Assembly: GCA_021790335.1 (NCBI GenBank)
Contig: JAJYEE010000002.1
Coordinates: 130,164-194,163 of the forward strand
From: Pseudomonadota bacterium
GTDB lineage: Bacteria > Pseudomonadota > Gammaproteobacteria > Acidiferrobacterales > UBA6901
Reading direction: 5' to 3'
DNA: 64,000 bases
In this document: positions 18,649 through 28,247 of the stretch, one piece after another
Numbering within the stretch: position 1 is the first letter of the stretch
How the letters are laid out: each line of letters starts with the position of its first letter
Notes under the pieces: model-generated
The model's input: only the letters and a program-made list of their open reading frames with translations
The model's database searches: none
What the model was told of the DNA's origin: nothing
Translations under genes and position numbers: made by a program

Positions 18649-19038
18649 ATGCCTAACAAGATCGGTATTGTCTGCGTATCAGGAACCCGCGAGAAGCTGC
18701 AGATGGCCGCGATGTTTGCGTCGGTGGCAGCGGCAACCGGCGAAGCAGTTTCAGTGTTTCTGTCCATGAATGCCCTGCCATTTTTCGTAAAAGGCCGGAC
18801 CGCGGAGGCCCAAGCCGAAGGTGAACTTGGTGCGCTCATGCAGCAGAAAGGTGTGCCTCCCTTCAAGCAGTTGTTCCAGCAGGCTGCAGAACTCGGCGAT
18901 GCCCAGCTGCTGCCCTGCTCCATGGCCATGGATCTCATGAAAGTGACGAAGGCCGATCTTGACCCGGAGCTCGGTCCGCCAACTGGACTTACCCGCTTTC
19001 TCGGCGACGCTGAGGGCGGCCAATTGCTCACGTTTTGA
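18649..19038 (+). CDS. DsrE-family sulfur relay protein
   Basis: A 129-residue soluble protein of the DsrE/DsrE2 family, carriers of persulfide sulfur in the cytoplasm. It opens KIGIVCVSGTREKLQMA and has the conserved cysteine in LLPCSMAMDLM, the usual persulfide-carrying position. The ATG at 18649 begins the conserved domain; the longer frame from 18382 has no homology. It is followed after 45 bases by tusA and then the SQR-like gene, so it probably moves sulfane sulfur produced by sulfide oxidation to TusA. Confidence 0.88.
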   Translation: MPNKIGIVCVSGTREKLQMAAMFASVAAATGEAVSVFLSMNALPFFVKGRTAEAQAEGELGALMQQKGVPPFKQLFQQAAELGDAQLLPCSMAMDLMKVTKADLDPELGPPTGLTRFLGDAEGGQLLTF

Positions 19039-19083
19039 CCCAGGCCAGAAATCGAACTGCAATTGATACAAGAGGAAATCAGA

Positions 19084-19314
19084 ATGGCTGAAAACAAAGT
19101 TGTCGACGCCTGCAACACGTTTTGCCCTGGGCCGCTCATGGAGCTCATTACCTACATGAAGCAGGCCAGTGTTGGCGATACGCTTGAACTGCTATCCACG
19201 GACGAGGGTTCCGCGGCGGATATTCCGGAATGGATTTACAAGGTCGGCCACGAGGTCATCAGCAACGAAAAGATGGACGGGATCTGGCACATCAAGGTAC
19301 GCAAGACCAAATGA
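19084..19314 (+). CDS. tusA: TusA-family sulfur carrier protein
   Basis: A 76-residue protein with the CPxP sulfur-carrier motif CPGPLMEL, C14 being the persulfide-binding residue. The small alpha/beta sandwich is recognisable in VGDTLELLSTDEGSAADIPEWIYKVGHEVI. Start ATG 19084 follows AAGAGGAAATC. Sitting between dsrE and the SQR-like gene, it fits a dissimilatory sulfur-transfer role rather than tRNA thiolation. Confidence 0.93.
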   Translation: MAENKVVDACNTFCPGPLMELITYMKQASVGDTLELLSTDEGSAADIPEWIYKVGHEVISNEKMDGIWHIKVRKTK

Positions 19315-19379
19315 CGAATTGTACCGACCTGTCCTCTGGACAGAACGCGCTGTAAGTTAAATCCGGATAGGAGAATGCA

Positions 19380-20519
19380 ATGAAAATCTTAATCGTCGGT
19401 GGCGGCACGGGTGGCACGATACTCGCTAACCACCTGTCTCGCAGACTGGGCAGCGAGATCCGCGCCGGCAAGGTTGAGCTCACCCTGCTCTCGGCATCAG
19501 ACCGGCACATGTACCAGCCCGGCCTGCTGTATGTCGCGTTCGGGCAGATGACGCCGGATCAGCTCTACCGGGACGAGGCAAGCCTGCTAGAACCAGAGGT
19601 CGATTTTCATGTGGATCCGGTCGATAAATTTCAGCTCGACCAGAACCACGTGGTAACCAAGGGTGGCAAGAGCTACGCCTACGATATCCTCGTTATCGCA
19701 ACCGGTTCGCGCATCGTCCCTGAGGAGGTCCCGGGCCTGAGTGAAGGAGCGGAGACCTTCTATACCGAGGAGAGTGCCGTGCGGCTCCACAAACGTCTCA
19801 TGGAGTTCCAGGGCGGCACGGTCGCGATGGTGGTTTCCATTCCGCACAAGTGTCCCGTGGCGCCCGTGGAGGCGATGTTCATGTTGCATGACTTCTTCAA
19901 GTCACGCGGCATCCGCGACAAGGTCACACTGCGCTATCAGTACCCGACCAACCGCGTCCACGCCACCGCCAACGTCGCCCGTTGGGCGAAGCCCGAATTC
20001 GACAAAGCCGGCATCGAATACGAGACTCTGTTCAATCTCAAATCGGTCGATCCGGTCAAGAAAATCGTCTACAGCGAGGAAGGTACCGAGGTCAAATACG
20101 ACCTGCTGATCGCGGTACCGCCCCACCGGGGCATGGAGATCATTGAGCAGAACCATCTGGACCAGGGCGGCTGGATCCCCACCGACCGGTTCAAGCTCAC
20201 CATGAACGGTCGAGACAATGTCTACGTGATCGGCGACGCTACCAACATCCCGGTAAGCAAGACCGGATCGGCGGCCCATTTCGAGTCAGAGGTGTTGGCT
20301 GCGAACATCGTTGCCAGGATCAAGACCGGTACCGACAGTCCGGTTCGCGAATACGACGGCAAGGTGTACTGCTTCATCGAGGCGGGCTTCGATCGCGCCA
20401 CCTACAACGCCTTCGATTACGTCAACCTGCCGGATCTGAAGCCGCCATCCAAACCCATCCACTGGTTCAAGGTGGCGTACAACCAGATGTACTGGACCAG
20501 CGTCCGTGGACTCCTCTGA
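19380..20519 (+). CDS. Sulfide:quinone oxidoreductase-like flavoprotein
   Basis: A 379-residue FAD protein. The dinucleotide-binding motif is ILIVGGGTGGTILANHLS (residues 3-20), the second FAD segment is YDILVIATGS, and the C-terminal GDATNIP closes the FAD site. SQR-type enzymes oxidise sulfide at a pair of cysteines and pass electrons to quinone. Exactly two cysteines are present, C158 (PHKCPVAPVEA) and C331 (VYCFIEAG), at the positions expected for that pair; SQR types with three cysteines would differ. It follows dsrE and tusA and precedes DUF1641, a common arrangement. It could oxidise sulfide released from COS. Confidence 0.87.
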   Translation: MKILIVGGGTGGTILANHLSRRLGSEIRAGKVELTLLSASDRHMYQPGLLYVAFGQMTPDQLYRDEASLLEPEVDFHVDPVDKFQLDQNHVVTKGGKSYAYDILVIATGSRIVPEEVPGLSEGAETFYTEESAVRLHKRLMEFQGGTVAMVVSIPHKCPVAPVEAMFMLHDFFKSRGIRDKVTLRYQYPTNRVHATANVARWAKPEFDKAGIEYETLFNLKSVDPVKKIVYSEEGTEVKYDLLIAVPPHRGMEIIEQNHLDQGGWIPTDRFKLTMNGRDNVYVIGDATNIPVSKTGSAAHFESEVLAANIVARIKTGTDSPVREYDGKVYCFIEAGFDRATYNAFDYVNLPDLKPPSKPIHWFKVAYNQMYWTSVRGLL

Positions 20520-20531
20520 GGAAACCAATAC

Positions 20532-20954
20532 ATGAACTCGAAAGTCGAAACTCCGATCGAACCAATCGCCAAGGACGATCTGCAACAGCTTGTTGAGCTC
20601 GCGCACTTTATTGCATCGGCCCGAGACGCAATGTCGGATGATATGGTGGCACGCATCTCCAGGGCAATGAGCGAGGGTATCAATCTGCTCGACCGGCTAA
20701 CACGGAACGAAGGCCTGATGCACCTCCTTTACATGATCAACCGCGAAGAGAGCCAGCATCTGCTCATCGCTTTGGCGGAAGTCCTCCGCGCGCTTAGCAA
20801 GGACACCGCGGAGGCTGCGCCGGCCGCAGGCGGCATCGGCGGCGTGCTGCGTGTCGTGCGTGAACCCGGAACGCAGGAAAGTCTGCGGCTTCTTTCTCTT
20901 GTCGGCAAACATCTCAGCCATAGTCTGCGGGAGCAGCACCGAAACAACGGATGA
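20532..20954 (+). CDS. DUF1641 protein, partner of the SQR-like enzyme
   Basis: A 140-residue largely helical protein with the DUF1641 features: repeated hydrophobic helices (LVELAHFIASARDAMSDDM, GINLLDRLTRNEGLMHLLYMI) and a C-terminal GGVLRVVREPGTQESLRLLSLVGKHLS. DUF1641 genes are typically next to SQR-like flavoproteins; no biochemical role is established. It starts 12 bases after the SQR stop, so it is translated from the same message. Confidence 0.82.
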   Translation: MNSKVETPIEPIAKDDLQQLVELAHFIASARDAMSDDMVARISRAMSEGINLLDRLTRNEGLMHLLYMINREESQHLLIALAEVLRALSKDTAEAAPAAGGIGGVLRVVREPGTQESLRLLSLVGKHLSHSLREQHRNNG

Positions 20955-20972
20955 TATATCACAATGAAAACT

Positions 20973-21013
20973 GCGCGGCAGGAACGGGACAACGCGGTCC
21001 GTGACTGCCGCGC
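20973..21013 (+). terminator. Hairpin after the dsrE-tusA-sqr operon
   Basis: Perfect 9-base arms GCGCGGCAG (20973-20981) and CTGCCGCGC (21005-21013). It lies 18 bases after the DUF1641 stop and lacks a T tract, so it may be a weak or Rho-assisted terminator. Confidence 0.45.
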
Positions 21014-21142
21014 CTATCGGTTTCCGGAACATCGAAGCGCTCGGCACCGCATGATGCAGAAAAGCGAAACCGCCCGCACGAGCGTTGTCCGGGATGCCTT
21101 TCCGTGCCCGCCTGACCCCGCCTCGATTTGACGTACACCAGG

Positions 21143-21345
21143 CTATACAGCTTTGAGTTGCTCTTCACGCTGGTTCGGTGCCTGGTAATCAATCGCCGAA
21201 TGCATGCGCCGCGAATTGTAGAAACCTTCGATCCGGCCGATGAGGTCGAGGCGTGCGTGCGTCCGGGTTGCGTACCGAACCTGATGCACACGTTCGACCT
21301 TGAGTGTTTTGAAGAAGCTTTCCATGGCGCGTTGACGCTCCTATG
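21143..21345 (-). mobile_element. IS3 family transposase C-terminal fragment
   Basis: The frame MESFFKTLKVERVHQVRYAT, ending IEGFYNSRRMHSAIDYQAP, is the end of the DDE catalytic domain of an IS3-type orfB, including the conserved E (MESFFKTLK) and the R-R-MHSAIDY tail. Compared with the usual NAPMESFF, one base appears to be deleted before ATG, and the rest of the transposase is absent. Confidence 0.85.
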
Positions 21346-22420
21346 TCAACCGGTACGCCGAGAATCGGCCAGATCGGCCAGGATGAGCGGATACAGTTCC
21401 CTCATGATATAGCGCTTCAGGCAACGGCTGGTTTCCTGGTTCGACATGCCTTGCCCAATTCGTCGATCGGCGTAAGCCCGTGTCCGGGGATCGCTCCGCA
21501 TCCTTACCATCGCGATGGTCCACAAGGCGTTGTTGGCCGCCCGGTCACCACCCCGGTTCAGTCGATGTCGGATTGTTTTGCCTGATGATGCCTGTAGGGG
21601 GCTTGTACCGCAGAGTGCCGCCAACGCCGCTTCGCTTTTTTCAAGCGTTCTGGATTGTCGCCTGCGACTGCGAGTAACTCCGCTGCTGTTTGAGGCCCCA
21701 CACCGAATCGTTCACGAAGCCGCTTGGCATGCCTTTTTTGTCAGGCTACCAAGCGGCATTCCGTGTCTTGGGTTCCTCAGCCAGCCCCTTCCAGCGCTTT
21801 GCCAGCAAGCGCGGTGTTGCCGCCAGCGTTTGCAACATCGGCGTATTTCCCAATGACCGTATGCGCGCACAGCACTCGACACAGTCCCCCATTTTTACTT
21901 TCGGGAACCGCTCCCGAACTTCTTGGGCGCGCTGACGAGCAAGGCGCGCAACTGATTGATTGCCTGGGGCTTGGCCTTGACCGCGCTACGCCGGGCCACC
22001 AATACGGCACGCATCGCTTCAGCGGCACCCGACTGTTCCTTGGGGATGGCAGTGGCGCTTCCGGACAAAACTGCACGCGCGGCATTTTCCGCATCGGTGG
22101 GATCCGACTTCCCCTGAGATCGACGTGCAGTCCGATCAGGTCGATTTACTTCAAGCACCCCCTACCTCATGGTCACGTAGTACGTGGGTTAGGCCCGCGC
22201 CATAGGCGCCGGCCCCTTCTACTCCGGCCCGGCGCAGTTGGCTGAATGAATACGCGCATGCCATCAGTTTGAGATACCCAGCCGTGGCAGTTGTCGTGCG
22301 GAGGAGATCAATGCGGAGCGGGGGCAGAACCGGAAACGGAATCGCGGACTCACCGGTCGCTCTCATTCCGTGCGACGAATCTAGGGATTCCCAACGCCGG
22401 TGGCGTTTCGCGGTCACAAT
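21346..22420 (-). mobile_element. Degenerate IS110 family element
   Basis: Pieces of one IS110 transposase lie in order on the minus strand in different frames: GVEGAGAYGAGLTHVLRDH (about 22160-22230), VNRPDRTARRSQGKSDPTDAE (22158 downward), and the C-terminal FAALCGTSP-type block with SSGKTIRHRLNRGGDRAANN (21346-21624). At least two frameshifts break it. This subtype differs from the fragment at 9714. Confidence 0.82.
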
Positions 22421-23075
22421 GGCCCCGCGACTGCTTTATTATTCTTATCTGAAAACATTGCGGCCAATTCCCGATAGGTCTTGCTGTTTTCTTATTTAGA
22501 GTCGCAGTGGGATGACTGCCGTGCTCCCTTTCTGCGACCACTCTCCTTCCAACGGTCACGGTACGCAGTAATTTGCCAAACGTCACGACTGCGACTAAGT
22601 CCTAATCTAGCTACCCAAACGGAGTGGATAGTGTTAACGGGATGACCGCGCCCCTGTCTTACCCGACGTCGAAGCACTTAAAAAGTGGATTTTCAGTGTT
22701 TTGCCTAACGGACAGGAAGCGACAACATGAAGATTGCGACCCTCAAATTCCACGGCATGCGCCGTGATGTTCCTTGACAATGCACTGCTGATTGCTATTT
22801 TTCCATGAATCATGTGTGGATTTGCTTCCATCCACAATACCCATAGGCCATGCATCGCCTCGGGATATTTATTAATTAACAATAATGGCAGGCGAAGCGA
22901 ATCATGGTGTGAATGGCAGTTATCTTTGCCTGGTGTCGCCTGGGCAGTGGCATCCATGCTCACCCCGAAGCAGCTGCCGACACCTCTTCTCGCCACGCCC
23001 GTTGTAGTCCTCCACTGCGCGCACGCGACATTCACGCCCGCCGCGGAAAAGTACACCCATCGCTAGGAGATCCTC
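22421..23075. other. Gene-poor stretch upstream of the lipoprotein gene
   Basis: No supportable gene. A minus-strand frame at 22634-23056 is open but has no recognisable features. An AT-rich spot (TTTATTAATTAACAATAAT) near 22868-22886 could hold a promoter for the downstream lipoprotein gene. Confidence 0.45.
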
Positions 23076-25058
23076 GTGCACAATAAGAATAGGCGATCCA
23101 CTGCGGCAGCCATCGGCATTAGTGTCTTGTTGGCGATTTCTGTCTTGATGCTTTCCGCGTGTTCCGGCGGAGGCTCGTCAGGCGCAAGTTCATCAGGTAC
23201 AGGTTCGTCGGGCGGGAGTTCCTTATCTTCTGGCGGAGGCGGGTCGGGGTCCTCCACCATACCGTGGACAAATCTTCTGTTCGCCTACGGTATGCCACAG
23301 GAGTTGGTTTGGAACGGAACCGGCTATGTCGGCGCAAATGGCCCTATGACTTCCCAGAGCTCGGAATATGGTTATCAGATCGCGAATAATCCTCAAGTCT
23401 GGTCGTTAACCGATCCTATCTCCACGTATCCGGCAAGCGCCCTCGGCTGGAATGGCAGTCCGAATGGCAGTCCGAATGGCAGTCTGTATGTTGCGCTTGG
23501 TACCGCCTGGTTCGACACATCTCCTGACGGAAAGACCTGGACGCCCAGACCACTTAACCTACCTGCGCCCAATTCCTTTTCCTTCAACGCCATCGCCTGG
23601 TCTGGTTCGATGTGGGTCGCTGTCGGCACTGGTGGCGCCATCGTCTATTCCTCGGACGGCATCACCTGGACACAGGCCGCATCCATCGGTATCAACCCGA
23701 CCCTGGACGCCGTAACATGGACAGGCACCCAGTTCGTCGCCGGGGGAACGGGGGGAGCCCTCGTCACTTCGAGCGACGGTATCAACTGGACCGTTCAGCC
23801 CGCACCTGTCTCTGCCACAACGGATATCATCGGTCTCGCCTCCACGAACAAGCTTATTGTTGCGGTCGCCAACTCTGAAACCTCACCTGCCACCACTTCC
23901 ATTCTCACCTCCTCGGACGGCATCACCTGGACAACAGTGCAGCCGTCCTTGGGCTTTGTTCCAAATAGCATCGGTTATGTCGGCACTCACTGGATCGCAG
24001 TCGGGGACTACTACTCGATGACTTCGCCGGACGGAACCACCTGGACAACCAGTCCCGTGCTGAATGGCATGCTGTACTCCGTGGTCAATAATGGCACGGA
24101 GTACGTCGCCACAGGCATGGATGTTAATGGCGTTGGCGCTGAGTACACTTCTTCCGACGGCCTGAATTGGACCGAGGTCAATCAAGTCGGTTCGCTAACC
24201 GCCGCCGCCATATCGCCCAACGGTAGCAGTATCGTTGCAGTCGGACCGACCAACACCACCCGCGCCTCGTCGGATGGCGGTGCGACGTGGAGCCTGGGCG
24301 GCCTCGGCGTCGTTAATTATCCATTTGACGACGTAACGTGGTCGCCTGCGTTAAACGGATTTATCGCCCTCGTTCAGGAATCAGCCAACGCGTACCTCTA
24401 CGAGTCCAGTGACGGGGTCACCTGGACTTCCCTGAGTGAAACCAATTGTGGAGCTGGTACGGTCATTGCGTCCCCAACAACCATCGTCGATGCCGGCACC
24501 AATTACGGCGGCGGCGGATGTGTCTATACATCAACTGACGGGACCACTTGGGTACTAGGAAGCGCACCCTGGGCGACTCAGTCGGTGACTAAAGGATACT
24601 GGACTGGCAGCGAGTTCCTTGTCGTCGGCACCAACGGCCTGATCGCCACCTCGACCACCGGCGCGACCTGGACATCGGAAACGACAGGCACCACGCAGAA
24701 CCTGAACGGTGCCGCCGTATCGCGTAACACCATGGTCGTGGTGGGTGACAGCGGAACAATCCTCACGTCCAACGACAACGGGTCTACGTGGACACCCCAG
24801 ACTTCGGGGACGACATCGAATCTGCATCGAGTCATTTGGACCGGAACCCAATTCTATGCCGTGGGTGACACCTCCACGCTGCTTAGCTCGCCCGATGGAG
24901 TTACCTGGACGACGTTGACGACGCCCTTTAACAACTGGCCGTCAACATATCCTTTGGACCCGCCCACGGAGCCCAATTTCTATGACGCCATCTGGTCCAC
25001 CTCCATCAACAAGTTGATCATTTTCGGGGACAATGGTCTGGTTGCCACGACTCCTTAG
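23076..25058 (+). CDS. Secreted lipoprotein with YCF48/BNR-like beta-propeller repeats
   Basis: Starts at GTG 23076 behind AGGAGATC. A signal peptide ends in a lipobox LSAC (C29), followed by a Ser/Gly linker to about residue 60. The remaining 600 residues consist of repeats around SSDGITWT or TSDGxxWT, interleaved with WNG/WTGTQFVAVG segments, as in sialidase-like and YCF48-like beta-propellers. At least ten repeats are visible. A three-fold 12-base DNA repeat (NGSP, 23450-23485) lies in the first blade. It is anchored in the outer or inner membrane facing the periplasm or outside; ligand unknown. A hairpin follows the gene. Confidence 0.85.
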   Translation: MHNKNRRSTAAAIGISVLLAISVLMLSACSGGGSSGASSSGTGSSGGSSLSSGGGGSGSSTIPWTNLLFAYGMPQELVWNGTGYVGANGPMTSQSSEYGYQIANNPQVWSLTDPISTYPASALGWNGSPNGSPNGSLYVALGTAWFDTSPDGKTWTPRPLNLPAPNSFSFNAIAWSGSMWVAVGTGGAIVYSSDGITWTQAASIGINPTLDAVTWTGTQFVAGGTGGALVTSSDGINWTVQPAPVSATTDIIGLASTNKLIVAVANSETSPATTSILTSSDGITWTTVQPSLGFVPNSIGYVGTHWIAVGDYYSMTSPDGTTWTTSPVLNGMLYSVVNNGTEYVATGMDVNGVGAEYTSSDGLNWTEVNQVGSLTAAAISPNGSSIVAVGPTNTTRASSDGGATWSLGGLGVVNYPFDDVTWSPALNGFIALVQESANAYLYESSDGVTWTSLSETNCGAGTVIASPTTIVDAGTNYGGGGCVYTSTDGTTWVLGSAPWATQSVTKGYWTGSEFLVVGTNGLIATSTTGATWTSETTGTTQNLNGAAVSRNTMVVVGDSGTILTSNDNGSTWTPQTSGTTSNLHRVIWTGTQFYAVGDTSTLLSSPDGVTWTTLTTPFNNWPSTYPLDPPTEPNFYDAIWSTSINKLIIFGDNGLVATTP

Positions 25059-25086
25059 GTCGCAGGGGTGGGACAAGCATCATCGG

Positions 25087-25118
25087 CCGTGATGGCGTCG
25101 CTGAGGGCGCCGTCACGG
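25087..25118 (+). terminator. Hairpin after the propeller lipoprotein gene
   Basis: Eleven-base arms CCGTGATGGCG (25087-25097) and CGCCGTCACGG (25108-25118) with one G-T wobble, 28 bases after the stop. No T tract. Confidence 0.45.
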
Positions 25119-25587
25119 CTGGCCAGACTTGCGGCAATTTCCGTCCTGCACGACTGAACCCTTCCTGGCCAGACCCCCGCGCTCAAACCCGCGAGCCGTC
25201 TTCCCAAACCGGGCAGACCTGCACCTGTTTAAGGCACCTGGCCTGCAACAAGTTCGGGCCCGGATCTATGTGAATGCCGGCAACGGAGACATCACCCGCT
25301 ACCCCTGTCAGCACCAACCACCAACGTCGGCCTCCCCTGCTTTCTCTCCGTCGGCCGATGTGTAGCCCTTGCCATCTTTCCGGAATTATTCTCCCTGTTG
25401 CCAGTGCGTTTTTGCAGCAGCATTGTCGCCGGCTCCGCCCATTCTGAGCGTTGTCCGCATGCGGGACGCTGCACACGCACAGACTGATCGGGCGCGTCGT
25501 ATGGGATATAATCAGCCATGTCAGGCAACAATTCCCGACCATTTGGACTGATCATGGGTTGCTTTCTCGGACCCACCCTAATTACTC
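25119..25587. other. Intergenic region, no gene seen
   Basis: About 470 bases with only short conflicting frames. It must hold the promoter for the COG2509 flavoprotein gene; TATAAT occurs at about 25506-25511 (GGGATATAATCAGCC), some 80 bases before the start, a good -10 candidate. Confidence 0.5.
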
Positions 25588-27201
25588 ATGCTGCGATTGA
25601 CTGAAGTGCGGCTCCGCCTCGACCATGGCGAGCACGAGCTCAAGGCTGCTGTTCTGCACACGCTCGGCATAGCCGACAATGAACTGAATAGCTTTCAGGT
25701 ACGCCGCCGTGGCCATGACGCCCGTCAGAACGGGCAGGTCATGTTTGTCTACACCATCGATGCCGATGTGCATGACGAGGCCGGACTGCTTCGGCGCCTG
25801 CATCATAACCGCCATGTGATCGAGGCACCCGATGAGGCCTACCGCCTGCCGGTGCGGGCGCCCGCGCAACTCGATTCGCGTCCGGTAATCATCGGCAGCG
25901 GCCCGTGCGGTCTGTTTGCTGCCCTGTCACTCGCCCGCATGGGCTTCAATCCGATCGTGCTCGAGCGCGGACGTAGCGTGCGAGAGCGGAGCCGAGACGT
26001 ATGGGATTTCTGGCGACAGGGCCGTTTCCGTCCTGACTCCAATGTTCAGTTCGGCGAGGGAGGCGCCGGAACCTTCTCCGATGGGAAACTGCATACCAAC
26101 ATCCGGGATCGCGGTCATCATGTGCGATACATCTTGCAGGAGTTCGTTGACTGCCATGCGCCGGAGGAAATCACCTACATCAGCAAGCCCCATATCGGCA
26201 CCCTGCGCCTGGTCAAGGTCGTGGAAAACCTCCGGCACAAGATTATCGGGCTCGGCGGAGAAATCCGATTCGAAAGTCATGTCACCGACATTCTGATCGA
26301 GAACGGCACAGTCAGGGGAATAGTGCTGGCAGATGGCGAAACTGTCAGCACAGATCATGTGATCCTTGCCATCGGCCACAGCGCCCGGGACACTTTTGAG
26401 ATGCTGCACCGCCGCGGCGTGCATATCGAGCCCAAGCCGTTTTCCGTCGGATTTCGAATCGAACACCCGCAACGCATGATCAATGCCCGCCGTTTTGGAA
26501 CGCACGCGGGACATCCTGCGCTCGGAGCCGCCGACTACAAACTCGTGCATCACGGCAGCAATGGCCGATCGGTTTACAGCTTCTGCATGTGTCCCGGCGG
26601 ACAGGTCGTGGCGGCGACTTCAGAATCCGGAGCGGTCGTGACGAATGGCATGAGCCATTATTCGCGCAACGAGCGCAACGCCAATTCCGGGATCGTCGTC
26701 GGGGTCACACCGTCGGATTTCGGCAGCGACGATCCACTGGCAGGAATCGCGTTCCAGCGCGATCTGGAAACGACGGCGTTCCGGTTGGGTGGTGGCAATT
26801 ACAATGCGCCGGCGCAGCGCGTCGGAGATTTTCTTGCCGCCAGGCCATCAAACGCACTGGGTGACGTGATTCCGTCCTACACGCCTGGCGTAACCCCTGC
26901 TGATCTCGCCGGCGCTCTCCCCGCCTATGCCATTGCGGCCATTCGCGAAGCTCTTCGGGCGTTCGACCGGACCATTCCCGGGTTTGCCATGAACGATGCC
27001 GTGCTAACCGCGGTCGAGACACGCACATCGTCGCCCGTGCGGATCACGCGCAACGAACAGTTCGAGAGCGTGGCCACCAGGGGGCTGTATCCCGCCGGTG
27101 AAGGCGCCGGATACGCCGGCGGAATTATTTCCGCTGCGGTAGACGGAATGCGGGTCGCCGAAGCCGTGGCCCAAAGCATGACGCGGCGCAGGAAAATGTG
27201 A
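25588..27201 (+). CDS. FAD-dependent dehydrogenase, COG2509 family
   Basis: A 537-residue flavoprotein. The first 90 residues form a small N-terminal alpha/beta domain typical of COG2509, then the FAD-binding motif VIIGSGPCGLFAALSLARMG (about residues 95-114). Further family blocks are FGEGGAGTFSDGKLHT, HVILAIGHSARDTFEML, FSVGFRIEHPQ, FCMCPGGQVVAA and the C-terminal GLYPAGEGAGYAGGI. The family is widespread in bacteria but the substrate is unknown. It stands alone, with a convergent DUF523 gene downstream. Confidence 0.9.
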   Translation: MLRLTEVRLRLDHGEHELKAAVLHTLGIADNELNSFQVRRRGHDARQNGQVMFVYTIDADVHDEAGLLRRLHHNRHVIEAPDEAYRLPVRAPAQLDSRPVIIGSGPCGLFAALSLARMGFNPIVLERGRSVRERSRDVWDFWRQGRFRPDSNVQFGEGGAGTFSDGKLHTNIRDRGHHVRYILQEFVDCHAPEEITYISKPHIGTLRLVKVVENLRHKIIGLGGEIRFESHVTDILIENGTVRGIVLADGETVSTDHVILAIGHSARDTFEMLHRRGVHIEPKPFSVGFRIEHPQRMINARRFGTHAGHPALGAADYKLVHHGSNGRSVYSFCMCPGGQVVAATSESGAVVTNGMSHYSRNERNANSGIVVGVTPSDFGSDDPLAGIAFQRDLETTAFRLGGGNYNAPAQRVGDFLAARPSNALGDVIPSYTPGVTPADLAGALPAYAIAAIREALRAFDRTIPGFAMNDAVLTAVETRTSSPVRITRNEQFESVATRGLYPAGEGAGYAGGIISAAVDGMRVAEAVAQSMTRRRKM

Positions 27202-27314
27202 CGGTAAAACCCCGCATGCAACAGACCCGGGAGGCATGATCGCGAAGCCGGCGGTCTGCGGACCGCCATTCTGCCGCTCCGGCCCTTCCGTTCCCTGTCT
27301 GCACCGAGCCGGCA

Positions 27315-27824
27315 TTAACCGGGCAGAAACCCACCTTCAAGTTTTCTGAGCAGGCGCTCTGCCTCAAAAATCCCGGACTCGCCGAAAACATGCACTCCGC
27401 TGTCCCGCAGCAGCGCCGCCGTGACGCCCAGACCGGCAATCCGTGTACCGCTGAATGTTCCGTCGTAGATGTTTCCGGTGCCGCACGAGGGGCTGTTTTC
27501 CTTCAGGATGGCGATGCGTATTCCCTTCTCCTGAACGAGCTTGAGCGTTTTTCTGGCGCCCTGAACGAAATACTCTGACACATCCTGGCCTTCGCAGTTT
27601 ATGACTTTCGCGGTTCCCAGCAGTACCTTCAATCCACCGGCAGCCGCAGCGATCTCCGCGCGCGGACGCGGGACCGGCAGACCGCCGGCCACTTCCGGGC
27701 ATGCCTCGACAATGCGTCCTTCATCGCGCCATCGCCTGAGCACCGCATGGTCACAGAACCGGCCTGCGCCGTCGAATCGTACCGCCTGCCCCATCAGGCA
27801 GGCACTAACGAGAACAGATTCCAT
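27315..27824 (-). CDS. DUF523 family protein
   Basis: An intact 169-residue DUF523 protein. Conserved features are the N-terminal VSACLMGQAVRFDG with one cysteine, VEACPEVAGGLPVPR, and LKENSPSCGTG with a second. The cysteines suggest a metal or sulfur-related site; the family function is not established. It is the working counterpart of the broken copy at 1481-1981, and like that copy it lies near a NiCoT permease gene on the same strand. Confidence 0.88.
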   Translation of the reverse strand: MESVLVSACLMGQAVRFDGAGRFCDHAVLRRWRDEGRIVEACPEVAGGLPVPRPRAEIAAAAGGLKVLLGTAKVINCEGQDVSEYFVQGARKTLKLVQEKGIRIAILKENSPSCGTGNIYDGTFSGTRIAGLGVTAALLRDSGVHVFGESGIFEAERLLRKLEGGFLPG

Positions 27825-28247
27825 ATCGTATCCAGGCGCATCTTTTCTTGAGGCTGGCTGGCCGCTGCAATCTTCCGGGCACCGTCAGCGGTATCATCGC
27901 AACCATGTTCCTTCGATTGCCGGGATGGCATGACCGGCAATCTCGAATTTCCTGATGCCATTGTTCATGCAACCACGCAGCCGGATCCGCGACAACCGGT
28001 GCATCTTGTACCCCTGCTCCGTTCCGAACGGGAATAACGAAAAAAATAACCGTGATCAACGCCGCAGGCCACGCCGCTGAAGTCCGTGCACTGCACAAAC
28101 AGGCGCAAACCTAGACTATGAAGCGCCGTGATTGGCGGGGCGGAGCCCGGACGGGGCGCGGCCGCCGGTTTCCGCACAACTGCTGCGTGCCGGGCTCGGG
28201 TTGCCGCACGCCTGCGCTGTCCGGCGGTTCCGGTCGGGCACAGGATA
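27825..28247. other. Intergenic region between the second NiCoT gene and DUF523
   Basis: About 420 bases with no supportable gene. GC-rich in 28130-28230 with several short inverted repeats; otherwise unremarkable. Confidence 0.5.

Noticed and set aside
22492-22677. Minus-strand frame with AYRDRWKE, resembling a mobilisation protein piece
   Set aside because: Too short and no further conserved residues.
22634-23056. 140-codon minus-strand frame upstream of the lipoprotein gene
   Set aside because: No recognisable domain, unusual composition and no ribosome-binding site.
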